This document shows, one piece after another, positions 1-8,433 of a DNA stretch of 64,000 nucleotides. The notes beneath the pieces were generated by a model. That model had not been told where the DNA came from, did not search any database, and saw only the letters and a program-made list of their open reading frames with translations. The stretch lies in contig NZ_QTJU01000014.1 of NCBI RefSeq assembly GCF_003412455.1, positions 1 through 64,000 on the forward strand, read 5' to 3'. The position numbers were made by a program, and so were the translations under genes. This stretch comes from Deminuibacter soli (lineage in GTDB: Bacteria > Bacteroidota > Bacteroidia > Chitinophagales > Chitinophagaceae). Position 1 is the first letter of the stretch. Every line of letters starts with the position of its first letter.

Positions 1-54
1 TGTTTGCGCATCAGGCTAATTTTTGGTGTGGTAACTTAAAATTATCTGATAACT

Positions 55-75
55 GGGGCTTCGGCCCCTTTTTTT
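55..75 (+). terminator. Rho-independent terminator of an upstream gene
   Basis: A 5-bp GC stem (GGGGC/GCCCC) closed by a TTCG tetraloop is followed directly by seven T residues. It would end a plus-strand transcript entering from outside the window. The roughly 50 bases before it could hold the tail of a gene, but I cannot identify one. Confidence 0.85.
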
Positions 76-100
76 GTGCCTTATTTTAAAACTTTACCGG

Positions 101-135
101 ACAACAGTGAATAGTCAATAGTGAATAGTGAATAA
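101..135. repeat. Dispersed intergenic repeat, module A
   Basis: A run of near-identical 7-8 base words (GTGAATA, GTCAATA) of the kind found again near 5254, 9290, 15519 (inverted), 37620 (inverted), 43013 and 44630. It lies just after the terminator and before the 95-bp tandem array. No coding potential is apparent. Confidence 0.75.
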
Positions 136-180
136 AAAAGCCGCGGAGGAAAAGAGGAAAGGATGTGCTGCGCTAAGATA

Positions 181-595
181 GTGTCGACTGTCGATTCTCG
201 AAATTGGTACTCGCTAAGATCACTCACGACTGACGACTGACGTCTCACGAAAACCACCCGCTGAGATCGTCTCGACGTGTCGATTCTCGATTCTCGAAAC
301 TGGTACTCGCTAAGATCACTCACGACTGACGACTGACGTCTCACGAAAGCCACCCGCTGGATCGTCTCGACGTGTCGATTCTCGATTCTCGAAACTGGTA
401 CTCGCTAAGATCACTCACGACTGACGACTGACGTCTCACGAAAACCACCCGCTGGATCGTCTCGACGTGTCGATTCTCGATTCTCGAAACTGGTACTCGC
501 TAAGATCACTCACGACTGACGACTGACGTCTCACGAAAGCCACCCGCTGAGATCGTCTCGACGTGTCGATTCTCGATTCTCGAAACTGGGTCATG
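181..595. repeat. Tandem repeat, 95-97 bp unit, about 4.3 copies
   Basis: The word GGTACTCGCTAAGATCACTC recurs at 205, 302, 397 and 492, giving spacings of 97, 95 and 95 bp. The 2-bp difference comes from GCTGAGATCG versus GCTGGATCG at the unit junction. A fifth, partial copy ends near 590. Each unit carries a CTCACGACTGACGACTGACG stretch and a CTCGACGTGTCGATTCTCGA stretch. Single related copies lie at 5340-5430, 44765-44825 and 47936-47990, so this is a locally amplified form of a dispersed repeat. A minus-strand reading frame across the units is repetitive and probably not a gene. The array ends beside the stop codon of the glycerate kinase gene. Confidence 0.9.
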
Positions 596-603
596 CTGCT
601 GAT

Positions 604-1962
604 TTAGTATACAAGTGCCATCATGATATCCATTACATTGGTTTGTGTGGGACCGGTAACCAGTAATCCGCCTGCTGCGTCGAAAAAATGCCAGGCATCG
701 TGTTCGTGCAGGTATTGCTGCAAACGCAGCTTCTTTGCTGCAGCCTGTTGCAGCGTACCTGTATCTGCAACTGCACCGGCAGCATTTGTAGGGCCGTCAG
801 TGCCATCGGTACCGCCACTTAAAATAAGTACATTTTTTAACTGTTGTACAGCTATTTGCTGTAAAGCAGCCAGTACAAAATGCTGGTTGCGCCCGCCTTT
901 GCCATTGCCTGTTACCTGCAGGGTAGTTTCGCCGCCCTGTAAAATACATATCGGCTTTATGCCGGTGTAAGTTGCAGCCATTTGCACCAGTTCAGCTGCT
1001 GCCGTTGTGGTTTCACCTGTAACCAGGTGCGGAACAATATGTGTATGATAGTGCAGCAACCGCGCCTGTGCTGCAGCAGCCTGCAAAGCCAGGTGGTTAC
1101 TGCCCACAATGGTATTCACTACATGCTGCAAAAGCACATCGCCGGGTTTTGGCGTATCGGCTATTTCATTAAGCAGGCCTTTTTGCAGGTACTGCACAAC
1201 AGCAGCAGGCAATTGCGGCAGTAAACGGTATTTATCCAGCACAGCATAAGCATCGTGAAAGGTAGTGGTATCTGCAACCGTAGGGCCGCTGGCAATCACT
1301 TCCGGTGCATCGCCGGGCACATCGCTGATGATGAGTGAAAAAACGCGCGCACCATTGCAGTACCGCAGCAGCTGCCCGCCCTTGATGCCGGATAAATGTT
1401 TACGAACCGTATTGATTTCATGTATGCCTGCGCCGGATTTAATCAGCAGGTCAAACGTGGTTTGTATCGCCTCCAACGTCAGCGATGCAGGCACATCGCA
1501 CCACAAGGCAGAAGCGCCGCCGCTGATAAGGCAAAGCACTACATCCTGCGCAGTAACCTTACTTAACAACTGTATTGTTTCCCGCACAGCCTGTACACCA
1601 CTTTCATCAGGCACCGGGTGCGCCGCTTCCCTCACCTGTATTTTTTGTGTGGGTAAAGCATGTGCATATTTAGTGGTTACCAAACCGCCGGTGATTAAAC
1701 TGCCCAGCACTGCTTCTGCCGCAACAGCCATTGCAGCTGCTGCCTTGCCTGCACCAATCACATACAGTTTGCTGAAAGCAGCGCGCGGCAATACATGCCC
1801 TGCAATAACAACTGCCTCCCCGTTTGCCACCAAATGCTGCTGCATCAGCCGGCCCGGCTGTACCGCTGCTATGGCTGCGTTGAATATCGTAATGGCGTCA
1901 GATCGTGGAATGATGGCTGGATTGTTTGATTGTTGAATGGTTGAATTGTTCTTTCCAAACAT
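604..1962 (-). CDS. Glycerate 2-kinase, MOFRL family
   Basis: Type II glycerate kinase, which phosphorylates D-glycerate (typically to 2-phosphoglycerate) in the cytoplasm and links glycerate or hydroxypyruvate to glycolysis. The N-terminal DUF4147-type domain shows SGGASALWCDVP and NTVRKHLSGIKGGQL, and the C-terminal MOFRL domain shows GGETTLQVTGNGKGGRNQ and LSGGTDGTDGPTNAAGA. Its 452 residues fit the family. The first 17 or so residues (MFGKNNSTIQQSNNPAI) are encoded by an A+T-rich low-complexity stretch like other intergenic repeats here; family similarity begins at RSDAITIFNAAI, so the true start may be further in. It is convergent with nothing and divergent from the glycosyltransferase at 2275. 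Confidence 0.9.
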   Translation of the reverse strand: MFGKNNSTIQQSNNPAIIPRSDAITIFNAAIAAVQPGRLMQQHLVANGEAVVIAGHVLPRAAFSKLYVIGAGKAAAAMAVAAEAVLGSLITGGLVTTKYAHALPTQKIQVREAAHPVPDESGVQAVRETIQLLSKVTAQDVVLCLISGGASALWCDVPASLTLEAIQTTFDLLIKSGAGIHEINTVRKHLSGIKGGQLLRYCNGARVFSLIISDVPGDAPEVIASGPTVADTTTFHDAYAVLDKYRLLPQLPAAVVQYLQKGLLNEIADTPKPGDVLLQHVVNTIVGSNHLALQAAAAQARLLHYHTHIVPHLVTGETTTAAAELVQMAATYTGIKPICILQGGETTLQVTGNGKGGRNQHFVLAALQQIAVQQLKNVLILSGGTDGTDGPTNAAGAVADTGTLQQAAAKKLRLQQYLHEHDAWHFFDAAGGLLVTGPTQTNVMDIMMALVY

Positions 1963-2274
1963 AAGCTATCTTACCGGGGCAGCAAAAAGACTGTCAGCCA
2001 TACAATATCGATCCAGTGCACACGCCCCCGATGGCTTCGGTTGTTCACCGAAACGGGTTCCCTTTGCATTTCCTTGTCCATTGCCCTGGCGATTCATGAC
2101 CGTAATCCCGTTCATATAACATATATGAATTTTACCCATACCAGACAATCCGGCGATTGCTGTTAAAGCACCATTAAATCAATTGTCCGTTTCATCAAAT
2201 TTGATGTGTAAGTTCTATCTTGCCCCCGATCCAGGGGATCTCTTTAAAAAGAACCTACTTTACCTACTGTAAAC
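1963..2274. other. Divergent intergenic region, no gene seen
   Basis: This 312-bp gap separates the divergently transcribed glycerate kinase and GT39 genes and must hold both promoters. Overlapping 60-codon frames on each strand show no recognisable protein. I see no clear TAnnTTTG box with a properly spaced TTTG element. Confidence 0.5.
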
Positions 2275-3825
2275 ATGTACAAAAAATCGCTGATCTGGCT
2301 GATTGTATTGGCCACCTTGGGCAGGTGCATCGTTGCGTCTGCTGTTGAATTGGGTAACGATGAAGTGTATTACTGGACCTATAGCCAGCATCTTCAATGG
2401 AATTACTTCGATCATCCCCCGATGATCGCTTTCATGATCAAGTTATTTACCGGTAACCTGTTGTTCCAGTACAGCGAATTGTTCGTTCGTTTGGGCAGTA
2501 TTGTGTGCGGCGGACTGGCTACCTGGTTCATCTACAAACTGGTTACACGCATCAGTTCTGAAAAGGCAGGTTTTACCGCAGCGGTTTTGTATACCACATC
2601 ACTTTACAGCAGCATTATCGCAGGGGTGTTTGCTATGCCCGATTCACCGCAGATGTTATGGTGGGTATTATCCATTTACATGATCGCCATACTTACTACC
2701 AGTGAACAAACCAAAGGCTGGCAATGGTTGCTGCTGGGTACGTTTACCGGCCTGTGCATTATGAGTAAAATACACGGCGTGTTTATCTGTTTCGGTTTTG
2801 CGCTGTATGTTATTTTCTATAAACGCGAGTGGCTGCGTAACCCATGGCTGTACATCAGCTTCGTGGTTTGTTTTGCCATTGCACTGCCCATCTTCTTCTG
2901 GAACTACGATAACAACTTTATTACGTACCAGTTTCACAGCCAGCGCGTGGGTACACATCACCTGCAATTTCAGTCAGATAGTTTCCTGCGCGAGATAGTG
3001 GGTGAAATTATGTACAACAACCCCATCAATTTTGTTTTAACGGCCATTGCCGTTACGCTGTTCCTTAAAAGAAAACCACAGCACGCTTCACCGTTTATGA
3101 AAGCATCGCTGCTGATTGCACTGCCAATGATCGGCGTGCTGATAGGCATGTCGATGTTCAATGATACTTTGCCACACTGGAGCGGACCAGCCTATGTAAC
3201 CCTGATACCGCTGGTGGCCATTCACTTTTCACCACGGTGTGCGCCTGAGCGCACCATGCCACGCAGCGCAGGTTATGCCATGGGCTTGCTAATGGTAACA
3301 TTGGTGGGCGCCATTCTACTGGTGAACCACTTTCCCGGCACACTCAGCAACAAGAAAACAGCTATCAATGCCGGCTCCGGCGATTTTACGCTGGACATGT
3401 ACGGCTGGGATCAAACGGCAAAACAAATGGCGCTGATTGAGCAGCGCGATGTGGCGGCAGGCAAAATGGCGCCCGGTAGTGTTTTCATTTCCAATAAATG
3501 GTTTCCTGCAGCACATACTGATTACTACATTGCACGCCCGCTTGGCATGAAAGTAATTGGCATGGGCAATATGTTTGACCTGCACCATTACGTATGGATG
3601 AATACCTATGCCATGCAGCAGGAAGGCTCGCAGCTGCGGGATGCTTACTGCATTGTGCCTTCCAATTATAATTCTGATGTACGCGGCCTGTACAGCGGGG
3701 AGTTTGCCCATATTGATTCAGTAGGTACCTACCCTGTTTTGCGCGGCGGCAAGGTTTGCCGTTATTTCAGCGTGTACCGCCTGAAGAATTTCCACGGCAC
3801 AGTTCCTGAAATACAAACACAGTAA
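2275..3825 (+). CDS. Membrane glycosyltransferase, GT39/PMT-ArnT type
   Basis: Polytopic inner-membrane glycosyltransferase of the dolichyl- or undecaprenyl-phosphate-sugar dependent type. The first loop carries ELGNDEVYYWTYSQHL with the acidic pair expected of the catalytic site, followed by the family hallmark YFDHPPMIAF. Many hydrophobic helices occupy residues 1-360 and a soluble C-terminal part follows, for 516 residues in total. Such enzymes transfer a lipid-linked sugar to a periplasmic protein, lipid A or polymer; the acceptor cannot be told from sequence. The next gene, gpmA, starts 48 bp downstream on the same strand, so cotranscription is possible. Confidence 0.85.
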   Translation: MYKKSLIWLIVLATLGRCIVASAVELGNDEVYYWTYSQHLQWNYFDHPPMIAFMIKLFTGNLLFQYSELFVRLGSIVCGGLATWFIYKLVTRISSEKAGFTAAVLYTTSLYSSIIAGVFAMPDSPQMLWWVLSIYMIAILTTSEQTKGWQWLLLGTFTGLCIMSKIHGVFICFGFALYVIFYKREWLRNPWLYISFVVCFAIALPIFFWNYDNNFITYQFHSQRVGTHHLQFQSDSFLREIVGEIMYNNPINFVLTAIAVTLFLKRKPQHASPFMKASLLIALPMIGVLIGMSMFNDTLPHWSGPAYVTLIPLVAIHFSPRCAPERTMPRSAGYAMGLLMVTLVGAILLVNHFPGTLSNKKTAINAGSGDFTLDMYGWDQTAKQMALIEQRDVAAGKMAPGSVFISNKWFPAAHTDYYIARPLGMKVIGMGNMFDLHHYVWMNTYAMQQEGSQLRDAYCIVPSNYNSDVRGLYSGEFAHIDSVGTYPVLRGGKVCRYFSVYRLKNFHGTVPEIQTQ

Positions 3826-3873
3826 AACATTTGTGCAGCACACCTGTTAATATCCTTTGCAAAATAAACGGAT

Positions 3874-4611
3874 ATGAAAAAACTGGTGCTGATACGCCAT
3901 GGCGAAAGCCAGTGGAACCTTGAAAACCGCTTCACCGGCTGGACAGATGTGGACCTCAGTGAAAAAGGTATCGCAGAGGCACACCACGGCGGCAGGCTGC
4001 TGCGCGAAGAAGATTATACTTTTGATATTGCTTTTACCTCGGTGCTCAAAAGAGCCATTAAAACACTGAACATTGTGCTGGATGAAGTAAACCAGCTATG
4101 GCTGCCGGTTACCAAGGCATGGCAGCTGAACGAGCGTCATTACGGCGCTTTACAGGGCCTTAACAAGGCCGAAACAGCCGCCAAATATGGCGATGAACAG
4201 GTACATACTTGGAGAAGAAGTTACAACACGCCACCACCCGCACTCGATAAAAAAGATGAACGCTACCCCGGTAACGATACCCGTTATGCACACTTACCAC
4301 CCGCCCAGCTACCCTTAACTGAAAGTCTTGAAAACACGGTGGCCCGGGTAGTGCCCTACTGGGAGCACACCATTGCACCCGAAATACAGGCAGGCAAAAA
4401 AGTCATCATTGCCGCGCATGGCAACAGTTTGCGCGCATTGATCAAATACCTGGAAACAATCGGTGATAACGACATCGTAAACCTGGAGATACCTACCGGC
4501 ATTCCCCTGGTATATGAGCTGGACAATGCTTTAAAAGCTGTACAGAAATATTACCTGGCCGATGATGATGCCATTCACCAGGCCCTGCAAAAAAGCAAAC
4601 ACGATGAGTAA
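3874..4611 (+). CDS. gpmA: 2,3-bisphosphoglycerate-dependent phosphoglycerate mutase
   Basis: Interconverts 3- and 2-phosphoglycerate in glycolysis and gluconeogenesis. The N-terminal [18 protein letters not shown] holds the phospho-accepting His at residue 9, and [12 protein letters not shown] holds the second catalytic His near residue 181. [20 protein letters not shown] and [11 protein letters not shown] are also typical of the dPGM subfamily. The 245-residue length is normal. It sits between a membrane glycosyltransferase and DUF1543 in the same direction. The glycerate kinase at 604 feeds the same metabolite pool (2-phosphoglycerate) but is on the other strand. Confidence 0.96.
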   Translation: MKKLVLIRHGESQWNLENRFTGWTDVDLSEKGIAEAHHGGRLLREEDYTFDIAFTSVLKRAIKTLNIVLDEVNQLWLPVTKAWQLNERHYGALQGLNKAETAAKYGDEQVHTWRRSYNTPPPALDKKDERYPGNDTRYAHLPPAQLPLTESLENTVARVVPYWEHTIAPEIQAGKKVIIAAHGNSLRALIKYLETIGDNDIVNLEIPTGIPLVYELDNALKAVQKYYLADDDAIHQALQKSKHDE

Positions 4612-4656
4612 AGCGTTGCTGCAGTTAAAGCAAATCCTTTATTTTCACTGCCCGAT

Positions 4657-5214
4657 ATGACCACACAACAAAACCTGTACATGCTGCTGCTGGGCTGCAA
4701 ACCGCCGGGCCGCCATACCGAACAGCACGATATTTATTTTGGCATTGGCAACGACTTAAAGAGCCTGGTGCCCGGTATCATTGCATTCTGGCCGCAGGCA
4801 GCACCTAAAATACACATTGATGCATGGCGCGAGGTAACTGTTGTAGGCAATTACCGCATCAGCATTGCAACACGGGTAGCTGCTGCTGTTCAGCAAAACC
4901 AGCCCAGGGTGTTTTTCATTAACCTTGGCGGTTACAAGCCCAACGAATTTGACGAGTTTCATTACCGCATGCTGGTAGTAGCCCATACCAGGGAAGCTGC
5001 TGTTAAACAGGCAAAGGAAACGGCCTTTTTTAAACACAGCCAGTCTGCACATGTAGATGACAAGTACGGTATTGATGTAGATGATATTTACGAGATAGAA
5101 GATATACTGCCGCCTGCAATGAATAAGGCGTACAGCGTAATTGTTACACCACTGGCTGCACCTGCCCCTGAAGATAAAATGTCAATGGGATATTTTAAGC
5201 TGAATGAGTTGTGA
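4657..5214 (+). CDS. DUF1543 family protein
   Basis: A 185-residue cytoplasmic protein resembling the DUF1543 family; no function is established. Recognised by LYMLLLGCKPPGRHTEQHDI at the N-terminus, GIGNDLKSLVPGIIAFWP and a conserved histidine-containing stretch NEFDEFHYRMLVVAHT. The two halves of DUF1543 proteins usually resemble each other. It starts 45 bp after gpmA and may be the last gene of that transcript. The stop codon is followed at once by a GTGAGTGGTGAGTG-type intergenic repeat. Confidence 0.8.
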   Translation: MTTQQNLYMLLLGCKPPGRHTEQHDIYFGIGNDLKSLVPGIIAFWPQAAPKIHIDAWREVTVVGNYRISIATRVAAAVQQNQPRVFFINLGGYKPNEFDEFHYRMLVVAHTREAAVKQAKETAFFKHSQSAHVDDKYGIDVDDIYEIEDILPPAMNKAYSVIVTPLAAPAPEDKMSMGYFKLNEL

Positions 5215-5283
5215 GGACTGTGAGTGGTGAGTGGTGAGTGGTGAGTGAAAAAACGGTGAATAGTCAGTAGTGAATAGTGAATG
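5215..5283. repeat. Dispersed intergenic repeats, modules B then A
   Basis: Several GTGAGTG/GTGAGTGGTGAGTG words (module B) directly follow the DUF1543 stop codon and pass into GTGAATAGTCAGTAGTGAAT (module A). The same B-A order occurs at 42989 and 44594, and in inverse at 37618-37686. Confidence 0.8.
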
Positions 5284-5296
5284 ACCGAAGCGGAGG

Positions 5297-5318
5297 TTGC
5301 CGGTGAGGACACCGGCAA
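5297..5318 (+). other. Hairpin inside repeat region
   Basis: TTGCCGGTG and CACCGGCAA form a perfect 9-bp stem around an AGGA loop. No T-run follows, so it is not a classical terminator on the plus strand. It sits between module A and the CTCGACGTG-type repeat and may be part of the repeat structure. Confidence 0.55.
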
Positions 5319-5339
5319 TGGCACATGGAGGAATGACTT

Positions 5340-5430
5340 TCCGACAAGATCATCTCGACGTGTCGATGTCCCGATTCTCGAAATTAATACTCGCTTAGAT
5401 CACTCACGACTGACGATTCACGATTCACGG
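5340..5430. repeat. Single copy related to the 95-bp tandem unit
   Basis: Carries CATCTCGACGTGTCGATG, then ATTCTCGAAATTAATACTCG, then GATCACTCACGACTGACG, in the same order as the units at 181-595 but diverged. It shows that the tandem unit also exists as a solitary dispersed element. Confidence 0.8.
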
Positions 5431-5540
5431 CACCAATTGATGCATGGCAGCGCGATTTAGCTAAAACATGCAAATCTTGCCGCATGCGATTATTTCGTAC
5501 CTTACATTGATTCCCTTTTATTCACTTAAATACATGTACC

Positions 5541-5720
5541 ATGGGCGGTTTAGGTTTCCAGGAAATATTACTTATTGCAGTAGTAGTACTGATATTATTC
5601 GGCGGCAGAAAAATACCCGAGTTTATGCGTGGGCTGGGTAAAGGATTGCGCGAGTTTAACAACGAAAAAGACAAAGACAGTTCAGAGAAAGAAAAGGAAA
5701 AAGAAGAAGAGAAAAAATAG
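5541..5720 (+). CDS. tatA: Sec-independent translocase subunit TatA/TatE
   Basis: A 59-residue protein. [20 protein letters not shown] forms the single N-terminal membrane helix, followed by the [20 protein letters not shown] amphipathic helix with the hinge Gly, and a charged tail of Lys/Glu repeats. TatA oligomers form the conduit of the twin-arginine pathway that exports folded proteins. TatB/TatC are not in this window, which is common in Bacteroidota where a lone tatA can lie apart from tatC. The ATG follows the short leader TACATGTACC. Convincing despite its small size. Confidence 0.93.
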   Translation: MGGLGFQEILLIAVVVLILFGGRKIPEFMRGLGKGLREFNNEKDKDSSEKEKEKEEEKK

Positions 5721-5849
5721 TGCGGCATTGCTTACAAAAATACACAGTCCATTCCCCAAAAGCCGGTTCAACTGTACATAAAACCGGTAGCATCACTGTA
5801 AAAAACACGGGGCATACCATTTGCTTGTTAACTGCAAACTTTAGCGAAT

Positions 5850-6047
5850 ATGTCAAAGGCCGTGTTTAAAGAAAATCCGGGCGCCAATAATGTACAGTTC
5901 AATTTCAGTAAGTCACCAGAAATAGCTTACTGGGCCAGGAAGTATAACATCAGCCCCGAAGTGTTACAACAAACATTCAGGGAAAATGGTTACTCCATTG
6001 CACAAACTATTGCTGCCATGCAAAAAATGGGCAATACTGCCGTATAA
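5850..6047 (+). CDS. Small protein, DUF3606-like
   Basis: A 65-residue soluble protein. PEIAYWARKYNISPEVLQQT followed by a short helix ending in GYSIAQTIAAMQKMG resembles the small helical DUF3606 family (pattern YW..K..vs...l...v...G.s...v...l). Function unknown. A strong terminator lies 26 bp after the stop codon, which supports it as a real transcribed gene. Confidence 0.65.
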   Translation: MSKAVFKENPGANNVQFNFSKSPEIAYWARKYNISPEVLQQTFRENGYSIAQTIAAMQKMGNTAV

Positions 6048-6073
6048 TACAACAGCCGTTTGCTGCCATACAT

Positions 6074-6107
6074 AAAAATCCCGGGTATCACAACCCGGGA
6101 TTTTTTT
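6074..6107 (+). terminator. Rho-independent terminator
   Basis: AAAAATCCCGGGT and ACCCGGGATTTTT form a perfect 13-bp inverted repeat with a 6-base loop, and seven T residues follow the GC core. It ends the small gene at 5850-6047 and, because it is symmetric, can also end the minus-strand gene at 6128-6340. Confidence 0.92.
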
Positions 6108-6127
6108 ATCGATGTTATTTGTTTTCC

Positions 6128-6340
6128 TTATTCAAATTCCAGCTCATTGCTGTAAAATTCCCAATCGAACAGCAGGTAAGAACGGTATATTTTACGCAGC
6201 AGGTTCTTCTCGCGGTTTTTTAACCTGTAAGGGGCGTGGATGGCCTGGCGGATGGAGCTGCCATCGAGACCTAATTCATGCAGCAAACGCACGAATGACC
6301 GCATTTTGTCTGTAGGTATGTCAAGTATAACCCTTGTCAT
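6128..6340 (-). CDS. Small conserved-looking protein of unknown function
   Basis: About 70 residues when started at MTRVILDIPTDKMRSFVRLL; an upstream start at 6367 adds nine residues of less likely sequence. The beginning (TRVILDIPTDKMRSFVRLLHELG) has a short beta strand followed by a helix, and the rest is rich in basic and aromatic residues (REKNLLRKIYRSYLLFDWEF). I do not recognise the family. It is isolated between convergent terminator 6074-6107 and the tsaC gene. Confidence 0.55.
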   Translation of the reverse strand: MTRVILDIPTDKMRSFVRLLHELGLDGSSIRQAIHAPYRLKNREKNLLRKIYRSYLLFDWEFYSNELEFE

Positions 6341-6474
6341 ATAGGAGTTTTTCAATGCTGTACACAACAGTAAATAAGAAAAGGCACTTCTATTAACAAA
6401 CTACTAAAAAGAACAGGAATATCCTAATCTGTTAACGTGCATTTTAACTATTTCGACAAATGGTTATTCATACG

Positions 6475-7050
6475 TTACTTCCTGATAAAGTGAATCATTC
6501 CGTTCTGCCAGGTGATAATGGCCGATGGTTCGGTAGGCGTGGTATCTGAACGCCTGTAACGTACGGCATAATCTACCCCGTCTACAATCACCGGTTCTAT
6601 GTCTTTAAAAAATGCCGGCGCAGGTATGCCGCTGGTGTTGGCTGATGTGCTTACAATAGGTTTCCGGAACCGTTTGATAAGATACTTGCAGAAGGCATCG
6701 CTGCAAATACGCATGGCTACCGATCCGTTGGTTGCCAGTACATTATCGGCCAGCCCTATCGCATTTTCATAAATTACCGTGGTGGGTTTCGGCGCCTGTT
6801 CAAGATAACTGAACACGGCCAGGTCAGGCGCTGCCACATATTGCAGCACTTCCCGCTCTGAACTTACCAGCACCACGAAACTTTTTTCGGCCGGTCGCTT
6901 TTTCAATGCAATAATCTTTTCCACAGCTTCGCTGTTGGTGGCATCGCAACCCAGTCCCCACACGGTATCTGTGGGGTATACTATAATGCCGCCCTGCTGC
7001 AGTACCTGCAGGCATTGTTCTACATCGGCGGTAAAGTCGTTTTCTATCAT
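6475..7050 (-). CDS. tsaC: L-threonylcarbamoyladenylate synthase, Sua5/YciO/YrdC family
   Basis: Makes threonylcarbamoyl-AMP from threonine, bicarbonate and ATP for the t6A37 tRNA modification. GGIIVYPTDTVWGLGCDATN, KIIALKKRPAEKSFVVLV and KPIVSTSANTSGIPAP are the hallmark segments. The ATG at 7050 is chosen because it overlaps the TGA of the preceding glycosyltransferase as ATGA, a translational-coupling arrangement; a start at 7089 would add 13 residues inside that gene. The product is then about 191 residues, normal for the short TsaC form without a Sua5 C-terminal domain. Confidence 0.93.
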   Translation of the reverse strand: MIENDFTADVEQCLQVLQQGGIIVYPTDTVWGLGCDATNSEAVEKIIALKKRPAEKSFVVLVSSEREVLQYVAAPDLAVFSYLEQAPKPTTVIYENAIGLADNVLATNGSVAMRICSDAFCKYLIKRFRKPIVSTSANTSGIPAPAFFKDIEPVIVDGVDYAVRYRRSDTTPTEPSAIITWQNGMIHFIRK

Positions 7051-8195
7051 ACGGTACGAAGATAAGTTTGCATTACCGCTTCGGCACATTGTTGCTGCGA
7101 AAAACGTTGTGCATGCCGGTAGCCCCTTTCAATCATGGTATCGCGCAGGGCGCTGTTGCCGGCCACATCCGTTAAAGCGGCCGCCATTTCAGATACACTG
7201 TGCGGGTCAATGTACAATGCCGCATCACCGCCTGCTTCGGGCAGGCACGATACGTTGCTGGTAATTACCGGCAAACCGCTCCACAAGGCCTCCAGCACGG
7301 GTATGCCAAAACCTTCAAACACCGATGGGTATATCATGCAAAGTGCCTGCTGGTAAATGGCCGGGAAATCGGCCGCACTCTGGTAACCGGGCAGTTGTGC
7401 CGAGGTTTTATCCGACAAAAAAATCACCCTGCCGGTAAGGCCATTGTCTTTAATATACTGCTGCACCTGCTGTTTGTAGGCGCCACCATCCCCTATCACC
7501 ACCAGCGGAATGGTAATGGAAGGCTGTGCACGCAAAGCCTGGCAAATCAGCAGCAGGTTTTTGCGCTCAATCACCGACCCTACGTACAGGAAAAATTTGT
7601 CCGGCAGGTTGTAACGCATTTTTACCTGCTGCAGCTGTGTGGCGGTTTGCTGTTCGCCAAATGCCGGGTTGCAGCTCTGGTAACAGATGTCTATTTTTTT
7701 CTCATCTACCTGGTAAAACTGCACCAGGTCATCGCGTGTTTGTTTGCTGATGGCAATAATACGGCTGGCATTTTTACATGCATATTTAAACTTGTTGCGG
7801 TAAATCAGTACATCCAGCGGTTTGTATTGGTTGGGGTAACGTTCAAAAATAAGGTCGTGCATGGTAACCACCGAGGGTATGCCTGTTTGGGCAATACCCA
7901 TGGGTATTTCATGACTTAAGCCGTGATACAGATTGATATCCAGCAATCTAAGATCTTTCTTCACCCAGCTGCTGCGCCAGGCCGAGGTGAAAATATTGCC
8001 GGGAAAACGGGATGGAATAACCTCGTGCACATTCGCAAAATTCAGTGCGTTAAAGCGGTTGGTATGTTTGGGCGTAAACAGGAAATATTCGTGCCCGGGA
8101 TAATAAGCCGCCAGCGAGCTGATGAGCGTGCGGCTGTAATGGCCCAGTCCTGTTCCGTTTGTATAGGCTCTTTTTGCTTCAAATCCAATGTTCAT
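7047..8195 (-). CDS. Glycosyltransferase family 4 (GT-B fold)
   Basis: Cytoplasmic nucleotide-sugar glycosyltransferase, probably for surface polysaccharide. MNIGFEAKRAYTNGTGLGHY provides the N-terminal Gly-rich acceptor loop, FLYVGSVIERKNL the start of the donor domain, and EGFGIPVLEALWSGLPVITS the ExFGxPxxE sugar-nucleotide motif. I start it at 8195 (382 residues), where the beta strand of the Rossmann fold begins; an in-frame ATG at 8276 would add 27 residues without family likeness. Its stop codon overlaps the start of tsaC by ATGA, so the two are cotranscribed although functionally unrelated. Confidence 0.9.
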   Translation of the reverse strand: MNIGFEAKRAYTNGTGLGHYSRTLISSLAAYYPGHEYFLFTPKHTNRFNALNFANVHEVIPSRFPGNIFTSAWRSSWVKKDLRLLDINLYHGLSHEIPMGIAQTGIPSVVTMHDLIFERYPNQYKPLDVLIYRNKFKYACKNASRIIAISKQTRDDLVQFYQVDEKKIDICYQSCNPAFGEQQTATQLQQVKMRYNLPDKFFLYVGSVIERKNLLLICQALRAQPSITIPLVVIGDGGAYKQQVQQYIKDNGLTGRVIFLSDKTSAQLPGYQSAADFPAIYQQALCMIYPSVFEGFGIPVLEALWSGLPVITSNVSCLPEAGGDAALYIDPHSVSEMAAALTDVAGNSALRDTMIERGYRHAQRFSQQQCAEAVMQTYLRTV

Positions 8196-8433
8196 AGTAC
8201 AGATCTCTGTTGGGTTAATACCGATCTTCCGGTTGTTTGCTGGGCGATGCCAGTAAAATGCCCGCAAAGATGGCAAAAACTATGCATTTGTTTGGTTTAC
8301 CGGTCATTGTTTCAAAAATTAGCCACGGTTCACCGGCATTTTTATGCCGTTAACCGGTAAAACCAGGCGGCATAACCTAAAACGACTTTCCCCGGCGCAG
8401 CTCATCTGCTATTTTTGACTTACAAATCAGGAT

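Noticed and set aside
1-54. 3' end of a gene entering from the left
   Set aside because: The remaining bases before the terminator are too few to identify a product.
81-353. A 90-codon minus-strand frame with an internal duplication
   Set aside because: It is a by-product of the 95-97 bp tandem array and reads through module A DNA; composition and absence of any family make it non-coding.
181-595. CRISPR array
   Set aside because: Units are nearly identical along their whole 95 bp with no unique spacers, and no cas genes are present.
1265-1936. A 223-codon plus-strand frame
   Set aside because: Antisense shadow of the glycerate kinase gene.
7200-7919. A 239-codon plus-strand frame
   Set aside because: Antisense shadow of the GT4 glycosyltransferase gene.
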